From Tenrec ecaudatus (lineage: Eukaryota; Chordata; Mammalia; Afrosoricida; Tenrecidae), in the NCBI RefSeq assembly GCF_050624435.1, contig NC_134539.1:144804025-144868024 (forward strand): DNA of 64,000 nt. The letters are read 5' to 3'. The first letter of the stretch is position 1, and every line of letters begins with the position of its first letter. Under the pieces are notes generated by a model. That model made no database searches, was not told the origin of the DNA, and saw only the letters and a list, made by a program, of their open reading frames with translations. Shown one piece after another: positions 33,231 through 46,150 of the stretch. The position numbers were made by a program, and so were the translations under genes.

Positions 33231-33949
33231 ACTTAGTTTTGATTTTTGCCATGGGGTGGCTTGCAGTTGGAAGGTCCTTGGAGGACGACAGCAGCCACTC
33301 CTCAAGGGAGCAACAGCAGGGAGGTATGGACAGAAGAAGGCAGCCTTAGGCGTCGGAAAGAGAATACTTGGATGGGGAGATCCTGGTTCTTGCCCTTAGA
33401 TATGTTTACAGGCAAAAGGACCCAAGGCCAAGAAGAAAGTGACCTGGCTTAGAACATTCCAGCACTGTGAGGATCACAGTGCTCCTGATCAGCAGGGCCA
33501 GGAGCAAATGCACTGACCTGAGCCTGTGCTCCACGCTGCTCAGAAAAGCTGCAGGCTCCCGGTTCCGCACACTGCTCAGGCTCTCCGTGCTGCTCGCCAA
33601 GACCCCCTTCACAGCGCTCCCTCATCACCCCTCCATGCCCGTGCCTACCTCCAAGGGAGGTTCCTAATAACGGTGATTTCCTAATTGGCAAACGCTGGGT
33701 CTCCTCCTGCATGCTGGCCTCTCTCCACCTGCAGTAGGGGACTCTGTAGGGGACTCTCTGTGGCTTCCCTAAAGAAACACTAGGTTTGGAGAGGCAGTGT
33801 AGTAGCTTGCACTGGCCTTCAGTTCTTTCATCCGACCTAAACCTCCATCAACTGAGCACCTGCCGTGTTCTCATTGCTGGGGATGCAGAGGCAGGGCAGA
33901 GGATCTGCTCACGATAGGCCCATTTCCTCTTCGTATGGGACACTTGTAT

Positions 33950-34120
33950 TAGGGATTGGATTGTGACCCTCCCCAACACGTGTGTGAACTCAGCTAGGCC
34001 AGGCTCCTCAGTACTATGCAGTCACCTTCCACTCAGTGCTCTGAGATCATGATCTTTGTGTGGCAAACCCTTGCCTCTGTGCAGTCTCCTCAGGAGCCTA
34101 GACAGTGAACAAGGAAGAGT
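33950..34120 (+). mobile_element. Possible MLT1-like LTR remnant
   Basis: TTAGGGATTGGATTGTGACC and CTCCCCAACACGTGTGTGAA resemble the start of an MLT1-type LTR; the remainder is too diverged to follow. Confidence 0.3.
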
Positions 34121-34127
34121 GAGGAAG

Positions 34128-34500
34128 AAGTTGCTGACATTTAATGACGGTGTTGGGGAAGATCAAATATACGCAGACTCCCAGAAGAATGAGCAAATCT
34201 CTTAAGGGAGAAGTACAGGCAGGATGCTCCTTAGAGAAGGAAGGCGAGACCTCATCTCATGGACTCTGGTCGTGTTACCAAGGGGACCGGTGCCTTAAGA
34301 GGAACATCACACTTGGTCAATCAAGGGTCATTGAAAAGGGGAAGAACCTCGAATAGATGGATTGGCACTGTGGTTGCAACCATAGGGTGAAACGTAGCAA
34401 TGACTATGAGGATGGCGCCAGACTGGTGTTTCCTTGTGCTGTGTGTGAGGTGACTGAGGTGGGTGGGACTCAATGGCACCTACAATACAACAATACTGTT
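34128..34500 (+). mobile_element. RTE-type LINE, ORF2 3' end
   Basis: GAAGTACAGGCAGGATGCTC, CTTAGAGAAGGAAGGCGAG, GGTGCCTTAAGAGGAACATC and GAGGATGGCGCCAGACTGG follow the order of the RTE ORF2 terminus. It ends GGGACTCAATGGCACCTACA followed by AACAACAATA, the usual simple tail. Confidence 0.8.
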
Positions 34501-35680
34501 CACGAGGCAGGATACCAACCACCGCCTCAGGCTGACCTTGAGTCCAACTCTATGGAAAAACCAAAAAGAGATGAAACCAGTGAGCAGGGATGGTGGAATC
34601 TGACTATCACCAAGAAAGGAAAGCTGAGGACAGAACGGATCCCAGGGCCCCTGTGATGGAAACCTTCTAGACCCACGGGAAGATACTGAGGCCCACAGCT
34701 GGAGTCAAAACTGTTGAAAGTACCTCTCTCCAGAGGTGACAGAAAGCCTGCCCCTAGAACGGGTGCTCTGAATTCAGACATGTAACCTCCCAACTTGCGA
34801 GGGAGTGAACACCTGTCTACTCAAGCTGCCCAAGAAGTATTTCTCTGGCAGCTGCACCAGATAAACAGACACATGGAGACACTAGTTCCCAGCTTCCCTT
34901 GCATTAGGTGTGGGCACATCACTAAGTTGGTCAATGGGATGTGAGATGTGATGTGTGCCAGAGCAGGCAAGCCTCTCTATCCCCTATCCTTCCTTACCAG
35001 CCACAGGGAATGGTGGAACCCCACACTTGGAAACAGCCTGAGGTGCTGAGTCACACCATGGAGTAAAGTCCCTTCCTTCTAAGACAGGCACCCACTTGAG
35101 CAAGAAGCCATCTTCTGTTATGTTCACGGCATTACATCTTTTGGAGAGGTTCTGTACCACAGCCAGTGCCATACCAATGGTCTGTCATATGAAGGGAGAC
35201 CAAGAGGAACATAGGCACTGCCCTTCTAGAACTTTCTAGTCACTCATTCTCTACTGAGGAAAGGGCTCTGCCGGGGGGAGCCGGGACTTTCAGGGACCAT
35301 GGTTGAGGAACCAGACCTCAGCTGGGGGTGGGGGGGTGGGGTTTCTCCTCATTCATAATGATGAAATGGTTGTTACAATGTCCCAGAGTTGCACTGCGAT
35401 CCAATGATACTCCTGTTGGCCCAAGCGTTTTGAGGAGGTTCAATCCTGGTGTTGTGTGAGAGTGAGCAGATAACAGGTTCGGAAGTCCTCATTTCTTGGC
35501 GAGGCATTCCAAGCAGACTGTTTCCTGATTGGGTTTGGGGAATATCCACCCCATATCCTCTGTGTGGCCAAGGGCTTGGGATATCAAGTGTGGGCAAGCC
35601 ATTTGGGCAATGATGGTTTCGACCACCAATGATTCTCTGAGTCTCGCCCACCCCAGTTTCTCTTTTGAATAGCCATGCCT

Positions 35681-35868
35681 TGGGGTCACTGCCTTCTAGT
35701 TGATGCTGACTAGGAAGACCGGGTAGAATTGCCCTTGTGAGCTTCCAAGACTGTGAGTCTTGACAGTAGAAAGCCCTGTCTTTCTCCCTCAGAGAAGCTG
35801 GTCGTCTCGACTGGCTGCCCTTGCAGTTAGCAGGTCAACAAATAACCACTGCCCTACCAGGGCTCCTT
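35681..35868 (-). mobile_element. AfroSINE, near full length
   Basis: GTTGATGCTGACTAGGAAGA, CTTTCTCCCTCAGAGAAGC, CTACCAGGGCTCCTTA. Confidence 0.88.
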
Positions 35869-36208
35869 AGGGACGACCTGTTACCCTGGTGTGCTCCTGT
35901 GAAATTTGAACGATCTTTTGCTATGGACGAGATTTGTCCACCCAAGGTATTCTTTCTTTTACTCAGTAGATATTGATTGATGGCTGGCCCAGCATCCTTC
36001 GACCACTGGAGAAAACTGATAACCTAGGTGGAGGTGAGTGCACACATGCCCTCAGAACAGAAGCGCCAGGGACATGCCTCCAGGGAAGGGACGGGTGCAT
36101 GGGCTTCCTAAGAAGAGGGGATGGCTGCTGGCAAGGGAAAACTTCAGGAAGCAGCTGGGGTTTACACAGAGCTGAAGAAGATTTTGGAATTTAAACATAT
36201 GGCAGTTC

Positions 36209-36416
36209 AACCAAACTCAAAATTTCCTGCCATTGAGTCAATTCTGACTCAGAGCAATCCTATAGGGTAGGGTAGATCTGCCCCCAATGGGTTTCCAAGA
36301 CTGTAACTCTTTACAAAAGTAGAAAGCCAAGTCTTTCTTCTGAGGCACGGTGGGTGGGTTTGTACTGCTGAACCTGTGGTTAGCAGTCCACCATGTAACC
36401 ACTACGCTACCAGGAA
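36209..36416 (-). mobile_element. AfroSINE, full length
   Basis: CCTGCCATTGAGTCAATTCT, TTCCAAGACTGTAACTC, CACTACGCTACCAGGA. Confidence 0.92.
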
Positions 36417-37108
36417 TGGAAAACCCGTAGGCATATTTGGGTGTGCTCTTGGAAGACAGGATGCATGGGGAGGGTAACATGGGGGAAATACACAGGCTGA
36501 AAAACACAGGCGGGGCTACCAAGATGGAGGAGGCCTGGATGGTCCTATTTCTAGGGGGTTGGAATTCATGCCGTCTGAGTCGAGGTGCCTTGATGACCTT
36601 TCCTGAAGGTGGAAAAGTCCAATGATGGACACAGGGGCACCCATTGACAAGCAATGGGACTCTGTAATGGTATTCCCAGCCCACCCATGCCTTTGACTGA
36701 CTAGGGTGGAGGGCGCCCACCCTGGAGGTCCTTTGAGTTTCTCCTCTTAGTCGTAGAGGCCCAGCTGCCGGCTGGGTCCAGGCTCTGGCTCCACGGAGAT
36801 TAACAAGGTCTTCCTTCATTTCTTCCCCTCACATTGGAGCCCCTTGTGAGGAGGGACATATTTAATCCCTGGCTGCGAGTCAGCAGCTTCCTGCAGCTGT
36901 CAGACCCAGTGCCCTCCCCTGCCAGGAGCCCAGGCTTGGATGGCTGGCTGGGAGCGGGTGCTGATGGGATGGTGTCCTGGCGTCCCGCAGGAACCTGCTC
37001 ACCAGCACTTGCTATCCATTACAGCGAGGGTGCCAAATTGGGGAAGGCGGGCCTTCGCTGCGTTACTTCAGACCCAACGGAAAAGAACGAGTCTATAGAG
37101 ACTTGCAT

Positions 37109-37316
37109 GGGAGCCCTGTTGGCGTCATGGTTACGTGTTGGGTTGCCAACTGCAAAGTCAGCAATTCGAAACCACCAGGCACTCCATGGGAGAAAGCGGA
37201 GGCTTTCTGCTCCTGTAAAGAATTACAGTTGTGGAAATCCACAGGGTGGATCTACCTTGCCCTATACCTAGAAGATAGCTCTGCGTTGGAATTGACTCAC
37301 TGGCAATGAGTTTGGT
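37109..37316 (+). mobile_element. AfroSINE, full length
   Basis: GGAGCCCTGTTGGCGTCATG, GCAATTCGAAACCACCAGG, tail GTTGGAATTGACTCACTGG. Confidence 0.92.
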
Positions 37317-37689
37317 GTTGCTTGTGGAGACTCGGATCCGCCACCTCCGCCTTTTAATTTTTGTCTGTAAAATCAGGAGACAGGGAGGGGTGCTCTGTTG
37401 ACAAGATGCCTTGTGGCTCCAGACGATCTTGAGATGCGCCTGTGGCCGGGTGAGGGGCTGGGTCCGACATGGTGTTTCTCCCGATGTGAAAGGCCAGAGT
37501 GGGGTTGGTGGAGGAGCCTTTGCCATCAGCTGTAGTGGGCAGATGGCTCCTGTGTACAAGGTCCACTGGAGACTGTCTGCAACCTCTCTTGGTTTAAAGT
37601 CCTTCCCCCATAGAGCAGGGTTATGTAGAGACTCTGGTTTGACCCCCACTCTGTAGGTATAAACCTGGAATTTTAAGAGCAAGCTTAGT

Positions 37690-38130
37690 CGGTAAACTCA
37701 GGCATCACTCTAGGTCCTGGACTCGCAGGATTTGAGCTGGGCATCGATTCTGAGGGGCAGATGATGACTGATAGAAAATTAGAGAGACTGGAATGGAATG
37801 CGAGTAACAGTCAACAGGCTTTATTGAGAATCACTAGCCCTGGGGGTTATTAGAGGGGAAGGGAAATGGGAACATGGACAAAGTGGAGAAGCCAGGCCAG
37901 AGCAAGAGACAGAGCCAAAGGGCAAGAAGCAGAGTTAGCAAGAGGAGAAGAGGTAGAACGGAGGAGGAGCCGAGCTTAGAGAGACAACGCCAGGTGCTAA
38001 TATACTCTCAGGACAGTAATTAATCACTAAGTCTGTGAAAGCACCCTGCAGTCTCCTGATTGGCAAGTTTAAATGAGGTGGGGGGGGGGGAACACATAAA
38101 CTTTGACGGGCACAGGAACTCTCTGACAAA
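37690..38130 (-). mobile_element. Endogenous retroviral LTR-like element (solo or partial)
   Basis: On the minus strand a TATATTAG box (near 37998-38005) is followed about 175 bp later by AATAAAGCCTGTTGACTG (37825-37808), the TATA to poly(A) layout of an LTR. LTR ends and primer-binding site were not identified, and no gag, pol or env reading was recognised nearby. Confidence 0.4.
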
Positions 38131-38373
38131 TGAGGGAAGATGTGGGGAGGTGGAGAGAATTATGGGAAGAAGCTCAATATGGTCAGGAATCTGTGTTATG
38201 CTCAGTCATTCATGGGGAAATGGAGTGAGACCCAAGCCTGGTGCCAAGCCTGTCTGCAGGCTCTGATGAACTGCGGGAGTAGAGTATCCTCTTGGGGAGT
38301 CAGTCTGCCCCAGCCACACATCCAGACACCTAGTCCCAGCAGGTCAGTTAGCTGTTCCCAGGGAGCACGGATT

Positions 38374-38778
38374 TTAGACAAGAGCCAGGGGAGACTGAAA
38401 GGTCAGGAGATCTTGGCGGGTATTGTTGAGTGGCCCATGATGCCAGCCCTGGAGGCTCCTCACTGTGCCTGTCCTCAGTATTAAACTCTTTTCTTCGATC
38501 CCTTCAGACCCTTCCACATCCTTCCAGTAGAATCTTCTTTGGGGATTATACCAGAAGAAGTTGGCTTCTGTGGCTGCCTCCAGGAGAACCTTACCTCCAA
38601 ACGGCCACACCTTTAGGGGTAGGAAATGCCAACCCACTCTTGTTGGCCCTGAGGTCCAGGCGACACGTCTCTCTTCAGGGCTGGTCTGTCTCTCTTCTGT
38701 GAAGTTCAGAACAGCTCGGGTTCCCAGGAGACCACAGCGCTCAGAGGGAGGATGGAAATACCGCTTGCCTGTCCCCAC
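38374..38778 (-). other. Unrecognised 134-codon open frame beside the LTR-like element
   Basis: The frame is open and has a middle segment rich in Phe, Trp and Tyr (NFFWYNPQRRFYWKD). It could be an eroded retroviral reading, since it lies upstream in the sense of the LTR-like sequence, or chance. I do not recognise it and assign no function. Confidence 0.2.
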
Positions 38779-38779
38779 G

Positions 38780-39015
38780 TGATTACTTGCAAGTTGTGTG
38801 GCCTTGGACGTATCTCTTAGCCTCTGGAGGTCTCAATGAGCTAAAAGGCCAAGGGGTATTCTGGAAAAATGCTCACTGGGCCAGTCAGTTAACCTCCCAG
38901 GACCTCTATTTCCTCATCTCCAAAGCGAGGCTTCTCCACAGTACCTCGCTAAGGCTGAGGGAAAAGGGAACGTGCACGGCCGGCATGGAGAAAGTGCCGA
39001 TAAATGGTGGTTTTA
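38780..39015 (+). mobile_element. MIR fragments (two adjacent)
   Basis: CAAGTTGTGTGGCCTTGGAC and CTCTTAGCCTCTGGAGG, then again GTTAACCTCCCAGGACC and TTTCCTCATCTCCAAAG, follow the MIR core to 3' order. Confidence 0.65.
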
Positions 39016-39689
39016 CCCCCACCGAGACAAAAATGCCTGCTACCTTCTGGCAGCCAACAGACCAAGAAGTTGGGAGACCTCTCCTGGGATGTGAGCTGCC
39101 ACTTCAAAAAATGCCTACTGTGGGGTCCCTGGAGAGGGCTCCCAGGCCACAGTTAGGGCCCACCCGCCCTGTCCTCACTCGCTTGCCATCCCTCATCTCA
39201 CTTGGCAGGTGCTTCCAGAACCCACTGCGCCAGCCTCACGCCTCTTCTGTGCTCTGCTCCAGGGCGGGCTGGGACTTTCCGGGCTTCCTGCCGAGATTTA
39301 TAATTGAACAGAGCCAGGGAGATTTCCCCATCCAATAGTCCGCTCTCTCCTAACACGGGGAATGGGTGTTTAGTTATTGTCTGTGTGGTTTCTCCTTCTT
39401 GGATCTGCTTTCTAAGTGCCGCGGCTGGAGCCTCAGGACCAGGGTTTTGGCTCTTCTTCTCTTCCTTCCTTTTCACGAGGAGCAAACATGGCGCCCTGAG
39501 GGGCAAAACCACTCCCTGCAGGCCTCAGCTTCTCCCCTGGTTTGCTTATGTGCAGATTCCCGGGAAGTTATGCTCCAATAACCCGAGTTTCTGCGGAAGG
39601 GCCTGGATGAGCCAGGGAGAAGCATATAGGAGAATCATAGGCTTCTAGAAGGGGCCCATGGGACCATCAATTTCATTCCATTCACTTTA

Positions 39690-39797
39690 TACCTCACGAA
39701 ATTGAGGCCTGGGGAGGGCTGTTTCCATGGAGACAGGCTGATTGATGACAAAGCCAGGCCTTGAACCTTGTGTGCTTGACATCAAGGTCAGTGCTTT
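39690..39797 (-). mobile_element. MIR-like fragment
   Basis: ATTGAGGCCTGGGGAGGG, then CAAAGCCAGGCCTTGAACC and CATCAAGGTCAGTGCTT, resemble a reversed MIR. Confidence 0.5.
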
Positions 39798-39818
39798 TTT
39801 TGCCCCAAGCAGACATTT

Positions 39819-40010
39819 GCCAATGTCTGAAGATGGCTTTGAGTGCCACAGTTTGGGGGAGGGGAACATGCTACTGGGAATGGTGGGTGGGAACCAGGGA
39901 CTGTTGAACATCTTACGGTGCACTGGACAATCCCGCCCCCCCCATACGCACACACAAAAAAGTATTTGGCCCACATTCTCAATAGTGCTGAGGTTGAAAA
40001 ACCTTGCACT
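39819..40010 (+). mobile_element. MER5A-like hAT relic
   Basis: Ordered matches to the old hAT-Charlie element MER5A: CAATGTCTGAAGATGGCTTT, CATGCTACTGGGAATGGTGG, ACATCTTACGGTGCACTGG and AATAGTGCTGAGGTTGAAAA. It has decayed and is non-coding. Confidence 0.8.
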
Positions 40011-40219
40011 AGCTCACAAATGAGGAATGAGTGGTTTGCATAAAGCAGAGTCTGCTCATCCCAAGCCATGGCAGACATCACCAATCAATCACAGCACTTT
40101 TCTCCCCTGATCGAAGTCTTAAGTTTTTCTCAGCATGGTACTCCTTTCAGGGGTTACTAGTTGAGATGGCACCGATTGATTTCCCTTTGGCTGGAGAACA
40201 TGGAGGTGGTAGGTCCTGA

Positions 40220-40395
40220 AGATATTCTGCGTGGGCTTCAGTCCTGGTTCTGTCTCCACCTAATAGTTGTGTGGAGCTGGGTCAGCGACCTATTTAATTT
40301 GGCATACTTTTTTTCCCTCATCTGCAACATGGGGGATCAAATAAGCAGACGTCATCTTTTTACTACATGTTTCTAAATGCTACTACATCTGGCAC
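40220..40395 (+). mobile_element. MIR element
   Basis: CAGTCCTGGTTCTGTCTCC, TAGTTGTGTGGAGCTGGGTC, CCCTCATCTGCAACATGGGG. Confidence 0.75.
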
Positions 40396-40689
40396 ATCAT
40401 GAGCGGCCCAAAATGTCAGCTGGGAGGGCTATCATCGGTCCTGCTCTGCTGGCAAAGAAGCAGCCGATCCTTCTATGACATGGCAGGCTGGGTTTGTCCC
40501 CAGCTGGGACGGGCAGGGGACCCTCCTTGTCCTCCCCGATGCACTATATTGCACCTTCCCAAGTGACCAAACCTTCCCTGGCTCCTAGAAGACTCAGTCA
40601 CCAGCCTGCTCTCCCCCTAACATCTGTAGTTTGTAATGAATAAACAGACATAGCCTGCCTTCAGGCTTCTTGCTAAGCCATTTGCATGT

Positions 40690-40825
40690 TCCCATCTAAG
40701 GTCACTTCACAGATGAGGACCTCAAGGCTCAGTGAGGGCATGTCACTTGCTTGAGGATGGAGCAGAGCCCTAAGCAGCCAGGCCAGGATTCTCCCCAGAA
40801 CCAGAGCTCTCACCACTGGGAAGCA
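40690..40825 (-). mobile_element. MIR-like fragment
   Basis: CACAGATGAGGACCTCAAGG, GTCACTTGCTTGAGGATGG and AGAGCTCTCACCACTG follow a reversed MIR order. Confidence 0.6.
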
Positions 40826-40867
40826 CAGTATCCATGCCTGTTGGAGAAGGGGGAGGCAGGGGAGGAA

Positions 40868-40893
40868 AGATGGGAGGGAGGGAGGGAGGGAGG
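40868..40893. repeat. (GGGA)n tract
   Basis: Six or so GGGA units in a purine-rich stretch. Confidence 0.85.
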
Positions 40894-40960
40894 AGAGGTG
40901 AGCACTCTGCGAAGGAGGAGGGCTCTCTGAGAAAACAATGGTGTCATGTCTGCCTACCCA

Positions 40961-41022
40961 GGTGGTTTGGTTTTGATCTGACCTTTCAGGTAGCAGCCCA
41001 AAGCAACCACCATGCAACCAGA
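40961..41022 (-). mobile_element. AfroSINE head fragment, weak
   Basis: TTTTGATCTGACCTTTCAGG, TAGCAGCCCAAAG and CCACCATGCAACCAGAG resemble the reversed head only. Confidence 0.45.
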
Positions 41023-42414
41023 GAGCACCGCTGGAAGGGAACCTTGGAAGGGGTTTAGAGCAGCAAGCCAGGGGGGCAGGCGTGGCCAGACCGGTGCTGG
41101 GGTCAGAAGACTATGCAGTGCCTGGGCTCACTCCAGGTCGCCCGCTAGTGTAGGGTGGAGAGGGTGGGTGGCCCCAGACTAATCTATCCCCACACCCCAT
41201 CTTCACACTTACCATCAGTCTCTGGTTGTGAGGCTGTCCTCCCCCGGCATGTCCAGACACAGGGCTGGGGTGCTTGACCATGAACCCCCACCTCCCCTTC
41301 CTATCCCCCATGTGCCCCAGAGGCCATGCCTGCACCTCTGTCCCCAGGTTCTTGTCTCCTGTCCTATGTCCCATATTGCTCCCTCGTGTTCAGCCTCCCC
41401 CAGGAGCTTAGGGGCTGGAGCTTTGGCTTGGGTGACATGGAACAAAGTAAAAGACAGGAGAAAGCCCGCTTCCTTCTTGGGCACAGTGGGGCCTGTAAGT
41501 GGGGTGCTGGTGGCTGGGACTCAGCGTGAGCAGGCCGGCGTTGAGTGGAGCAGAGTGGAACAGTTGTCATCCCGAGTTAAGTAGGCCCATCACGGGAAGG
41601 ATAAAAGTTAATGGGGAAGCTACACTCCAGCTCCCCACCATTAAGCAAGAGAAAGACTGGCGGAAGATAAAGCAGAGAGGCGAGGCCGGGAGGCAGCTTG
41701 GCTCCACCCGGGGAACAGGCAGTCTGGCTGGATTTAAGTAGGGAGGTACGGGCAGAGGACGCCCATCTGTCACCAGATTTGGGGGGTGTACATGTTGCTA
41801 CATCACTAATTTCCCTTCCTTTCTCCAGGTGGCTTCTGAATCTATCATCCATTGGCAAAGGCTACTTGCTTCCCAGGCCCACCGAACCCACTCGGGAGGT
41901 AAGAGCCAACCCCTTCTTGAATCCATCAAATGGCAGCTGCCCAGTGGACTGCGGGCACCTGGAGCCTCATCTATCCAACAGTCCCAGTGGCCTTGGTTTC
42001 TGGCCAAGCTGCAGCGCTGCTTAAGGGATGCAAGCCCCCAAAGAGTGATGGGGGCCCTCCCGGGCCAAGCAGCTGCGCCCGTGCCAAGTAGCATCCCTGC
42101 TTCTATTAACTGTCACCACAGCGGCTAACATTCCTCGAGGACCTCATTGTCCTCAGCCCTGAGTTCTGCTCCTCAAAACCTTCGATAAGGCAGTCTGGGG
42201 GCAGCGCCTCAACCATATTCCTGCAGGGCCAAGTTAGGAGATGCCCCAGCCAGGGGGCTGGTTCCTGGTGACCCTCTGCTTCTTGTCACTGGTCCCAACC
42301 TCCAACAGCGTCGAGCTGGGGGTGGGGTAGGGTGGAGTTCCTCATTCACACCTGCTGTCTGGCCTCCGTGTTCTCGTGTGGGCTGCCCCTTGATCTCTTC
42401 TTTCTACTGGTGGA

Positions 42415-42570
42415 GGAGCCTGCTGGGTATAGTGGCAATGCGTTCGGCTGTGATCTGCATGGTCGGAACCACCAACAGCTCCACGGGAGAAAGACTGGGC
42501 TTTCTACTCCCGTTAACTGTTACTGGGAGGCGCTCTGAGTCAGCCTCGACTCTACAACAGTGAGTTTGGT
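42415..42570 (+). mobile_element. AfroSINE with internal deletion
   Basis: GGAGCCTGCTGGGTATAGTG, GGTCGGAACCACCAACAGC and tail GAGTCAGCCTCGACTCTAC. Confidence 0.88.
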
Positions 42571-44300
42571 GCTGGTTCTGCTAGTGAACTCCCTTGAGTC
42601 TTGAAGCAGGTGCCACCCTTACCAAGAAGTCTTCCTTGAGCTGCTTTCCCTCTCTGGTCGGAGCACACCCATAATGCCCTGTTCCCTTTGAGTACCCACG
42701 ATGCCCTATTTCTTTGTGAGTACTCCTAATGTCCTATTTCCCTGTGAGTACCTATAATGCTCTGTCCCCTCTGGACTATCTATAGTACCTTGTCCCCTTT
42801 GAGCCCCACGATGTTGTGTTTTCCTCTGAGTACCCAGAATGCCCTGCACACAGCTGTCCTGTTCCAACTCCTTGCATTGCAGTTACACGGAGTCAAGGGC
42901 CAGGTCTGGGTCTTCCTCGTCTTTGAATCTCCACCCTCTAGGCCAGTGTCTGACATGTTTAAGGCACTCATTGCGTGTCACTTCAATTTAACAGAACTTA
43001 TTTGTCTCAAGGGGAGCTTCCATGGGCTGGGGAGATGGCAAGCTGGGGGCTGTTGCTCTCCCCGGTGCCTGGTTCCGTACCCACATGGGAAATGTGGAGA
43101 GTAGCCACTGAGCATACCTTCCCGCACCGCCTCCTCCCCTGAGAGTGAAGTCCTGCAGAACCGCTCCGGTTCACTGACTGGACAGGCAGCCTCTGTTCAT
43201 GACAGTCCAGTGCAGTGAGTGGCTTATCTCCAACCCCAGGTGAGCAAGTCACTCCAGGCACATAAGATGACAAACGGGACCTTGTAGAGAGAAACCCTGT
43301 GGCTGCAATCCGAGAAGCGCCATCCCACATCCAGGGCGGCCCATGCCATCAGGGCTCCTTGCTGACCAAGTCTACGTGCACAGGAAACACCCCTGTGGGG
43401 TGAGTGACGGCAACCATGAAAACCCCGAACCCCAGAGTCCTGAGCAACCTCCTACCTTCAACCCCCAAGGTCTCCACCCAGCGACGATGCCACCCCCCAC
43501 GCTGGACAGAGTCCAGGCCCCCGACCTGGCCCCTTTCTTAGCTGGCACTGAGAAGCTGAGCTCGACAGGCAGGCACCAGGAGAAGGCAGGGCTGCGCAGG
43601 CACCCGGCTTTCATGATTCATTACATCCTCCTTCCTCCCAGATGAAATTGGATCCAGACATATTAGCGGCATGTCCTTCACTGGGTCCCCTGGCGGAGCG
43701 GGCTCCCTATCGGCGGGCAGAGGCTGGAGCAGTGGGGCAGCCAGGCTTGCGCAGGCCCGGGGTCAGCAGGGAGCACAGTGGCCCCGAGCCAGCGCTGCAG
43801 CTACGTGGGCCTGAATCTCTTTTATCCAATGACTGTGAGTTATGGGCTTTATACTTTTAGATACCAGAATAAACTTGATTTGGAATTGGCCCTGGGGGAA
43901 ATTTGTGAAAGAAAAATAAAGATGTTCGATGGAGTCTAATGTACTTTGCTTGGCTGCTGTCTGCCAACGTACACAAAGCCACAGATTTGTGGATGTGTGT
44001 GCATGCGCGTGCGTGCGTGGCTGGTTTTAGCCCCCCTCCAACAGTGGCACCATCCCCAGCACCCTTGGCTTTGCCCCTGGTCCCTGGAGCTAGTGCTCCC
44101 TCAGCTCCCTTCCCACAGCTAAGGGCCACCCTGCCCTGCAATATCCTGCTGCTGACCCCACCATCTGACCCTCCTGGACGTCACACTGTCCCCATGTCAA
44201 CGATAATAACGACACACAGGAGGAGCCTGCGGAAGCCAGAGGGTGGGCTGCAGGTGGGGGTGAGATTTGAATCCAAGTTACCTGGTGCCAGATTAACACG

Positions 44301-44458
44301 CTGCCATGGAATTCATTCTGACACCCGGCAACCCTGCCTAAGGTGTTTGAGGCTGTAGATCTCTGTGGGGGCAGCCAGCCTCATCTTTCTCCCCTGGGTG
44401 GCTGGTGGTTTTGAACCTCCAACCTTGCAGTGCTTACCCGACAGCATCACTGGTTCTA
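44301..44458 (-). mobile_element. AfroSINE, diverged
   Basis: GGAATTCATTCTGACACCCG, CCTCATCTTTCTCCCCTGGG, GTTTTGAACCTCCAACCTTG. Confidence 0.82.
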
Positions 44459-45984
44459 AGGTACCTGTTTCAAGTTAACTCATGAATGGCATCCAGTTGC
44501 TATATGCCCAGAGGTCACCAGGACCAGGCCACTCGGGGGCCAAGGGCAGTCTGGCTGAGCCTGTGGTGGGCTGCCTTGCACTTGTTCTGGGTAACAGAGC
44601 CCCCAGTGGCCCAGCCAGGGTTCCCACCTGACCACACCTGGGCAATGGCTTAACCTGCTGGTCCACATTTTTCTGCTCTGTAGAGTGACCACAACAGCTA
44701 CCCCTGAGGGAGGGGGGAGACCACATGTGACATCCTCAGCATGTGCCTGCCGTCACAAAGGAAGCCCGTGACAAATGTCAGCCCCAGTCATGACGACAGG
44801 CATGTGAACGATAGGACACGCCGCTGATTAGTCTGTGGGTGGCCAGGTGCGTGAGGGTAAATGAGCACACAGCTAATCCTGAGGGACGGTGCAGGGCAAA
44901 GGAAGATGGACAAGCATATCTCCCTGTCCACAGACGCCCAGCTGGAGCTGAGCCTTTTGTCCTCAAACATGTTGGCTTGGTTTTGAGCAGAGAAGCCATT
45001 AGGGTGTGCTGTGGTCAGACTGTCACGTCCCAAAGGATAAGAGTCAAGCCCGAATCCTTGGCACCCGGGGAGCTGCCTTGGTTGCTGACCTAATGACGAG
45101 GCGGTCGGATCGATGAGGATGGACACTGGTCCAGGATGATAGCCAGAGACACAGAGGGAATGGCCGTGGGAAGACGGAGGCAGAGATTGGAGGGGTGTCA
45201 AGGACGCCCAGAGCTGGAAGAAGCAAGGGGGGGAACCCTTTAGAGGGGGCTTTGCAGGGACACCCACGGGGGTGGCGGCCAGATCAGTGACATTGCCAGA
45301 GATGGGGTCGCAGGATACCTGTCTAGGAAATGTTTATGCTTCTGCAGAAATGTATTGGTTTTTTAAATTGTTTATAAAAATACCCCTGCAGTGAGTGACA
45401 GCAACAAAACTGGCTTCCACATGTCTTCAGACCCACAGAGCTAAATTCTCTATGTGGATTTGCGCTGGGGAGCCTTGCAGTGCACTCCAGGCAGCGGCGT
45501 CATCGCTGTTTGATCACAGGGACGGCTCCTCCCCACACGCCGCCCGCACGCCCTGTGCTGTGGTTGCTGCCGCCACGCAAACTGTCGGCGTGTCCACGAC
45601 GGGTCTTTTGGTGGGGAGTGTTTGGGAGCCCTCAGCCACAGGCTGTCCTGGGCATGAGGTCGTCACAGAAGGAAAAGGAGACTCCCTGTCAAGAACCCAC
45701 TGCTGCTCAACGGCTCCCCGTGTCCCGCAGGGCGTAGCCAATCTCTGTGGCAGCTGAACAAAGTGACTCTGGCAGGTATCCGCCGAATCCACGCAGCAGC
45801 GTTAGCTTGAAGCCACTCTGTGGTCACGTGTATCGATCCCACATTCTATGAGTAAAAGCAATGGGAAGCCTGACTAGGGACTTGTCAGGCTTTGGTCCAA
45901 GAGGAGGCCCATGGAGGGGGGGAGTGGAGGGGATACCTTTGAGTTCCCACACTGGCGGCCCACTGGGGGTGGTGAAGCTGGCTA

Positions 45985-46150
45985 GCCCAACACCTTGATC
46001 GCAGACTCCTGGCTTCCGGAGCAAAGAGTCAATGTCGGTGTGTCACCACGCAGCCACCACTGGTCAGTCTGCCGTACTGCGACGGCTTGTGTGTCCCTGC
46101 AATGCTGGAAGCGATGTCACTGGCATTTCGAGCGCCAGCAGGGCAGTACT
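45985..46150 (+). mobile_element. AfroSINE2/RTE-related fragment
   Basis: GTACTGCGACGGCTTGTGTG, AATGCTGGAAGCGATGTCAC and CGAGCGCCAGCAGGGCAG resemble a tenrec RTE-associated sequence that precedes ORF2 similarity. The boundary with the next entry is uncertain. Confidence 0.45.
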
